This document shows positions 52,512 through 52,644 of a stretch of 52,644 bases of DNA, in pieces. Made by a program: the position numbers and the translations under genes. Under the pieces are notes generated by a model. It made no database searches, was not told the DNA's origin, and saw only the letters and a list, made by a program, of their open reading frames with translations. Numbering within the stretch: position 1 is the first letter of the stretch; every line of letters starts with the position of its first letter. The stretch comes from Candidatus Poribacteria bacterium (GTDB taxonomy: Bacteria; Poribacteria; WGA-4E; WGA-3G), in contig JAJDTJ010000112.1 in assembly GCA_022827225.1 (NCBI GenBank), positions 1 to 52,644 on the forward strand, read 5' to 3'.

Positions 52512-52644
52512 CCAAGTTGCTACCTTTATCCAAATAGCTGCTTTATACTCGTTGCGATAACAAACAAAAGCACTTTCAACTCAAAACCGGCTGCTGACAC
52601 CGCATGAATCGACTTGGGGAAAAGTTGTTCAATGAGACTGATTG
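52510..52644 (-). mobile_element. IS982-type insertion sequence, 3' end (right contig edge)
   Basis: This is an exact inverted copy of bases 2-136. The minus-strand frame gives the same transposase C-terminus with TAA at 52528-52526. The terminal inverted repeat starts ACCCAAGTTGCTACC at 52510. It is oriented into the contig and inserted at the end of a HAF-repeat paralog. Confidence 0.8.

Noticed and set aside
1..52644. Inverted terminal repeats suggesting a linear plasmid, phage or transposon
   Set aside because: The repeats are internal 3' ends of transposase genes, not free terminal structures; multicopy IS at assembly breaks explains them better.
1..52644. tRNA, rRNA or CRISPR arrays
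   Set aside because: No cloverleaf, rRNA core motif or regularly spaced direct repeats were seen; the regular repeats at 36000-37610 are coding WD40 blades.

Overview
The window looks like a contig from Candidatus Poribacteria or a close relative. Secreted proteins here carry C-terminal domains with the phrase NPFNPETWIPYQLSE and tails of the type KLxTxWGxxK. There are ASPIC/UnbV, HAF-repeat, NPCBM and gingipain-like proteins, bacterial microcompartment vertex proteins, and abundant word-like intergenic hairpin repeats. The assignment is inferred from these protein styles; there is no rRNA or tRNA in the window.

Layout. 1-136: 3' end of an IS982-type element. 213-12516 (+): dxr, rseP, type 4 uracil-DNA glycosylase, priA, a DhnA-like aldolase, an ATP-grasp ligase, an ASPIC/UnbV beta-propeller protein and a coupled TPR protein. 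12643-15474 (-): two tandem secreted NPCBM proteins, a candidate 6S-like RNA with its own promoter and two terminators, and ndk. 15623-19098, mixed strands: GNAT acetyltransferase, a TIR-like fragment overlapping a small ORF, and an ankyrin-type protein. From 19128 to 52353 every gene is on the minus strand: a large C25 (gingipain-type) protease; a lipoprotein and two BMC vertex proteins with an NtrC-type regulator and histidine kinase upstream; hisH; ribH, ribBA, ribE, ribD; a peroxiredoxin with an in-frame TGA at its catalytic cysteine; an AAA ATPase/nuclease; a 14-blade WD40 protein; a type IIG restriction-methyltransferase; hemW; a zinc alcohol dehydrogenase; a lipoprotein; a NAGPA-type glycosidase; threonine synthase; a small secreted protein; and two tandem HAF-repeat secreted proteins. 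A third copy of the latter is cut off by a second, inverted copy of the IS982-type end.

How the genes work together. Riboflavin biosynthesis is nearly complete (RibD, RibE, RibBA, RibH) and is read from one promoter upstream of ribD. A sensor kinase and a sigma-54 activator lie directly upstream of a tight three-gene set (BMC-P, BMC-P, lipoprotein), although no shell hexamer or cargo enzyme gene is present. The secreted proteins share two kinds of C-terminal tail, which suggests a common export or anchoring route.

The strongest new leads are: (1) a candidate selenocysteine peroxiredoxin at 33558-34049, with TGA exactly at the peroxidatic cysteine, a stem-loop just after it, and an apparently leaderless promoter; (2) a structured ncRNA unit at 14520-14880 whose nested long-range pairing resembles 6S RNA; (3) the isolated BMC vertex pair coupled to a lipoprotein; (4) a covarying hairpin repeat family next to housekeeping genes.
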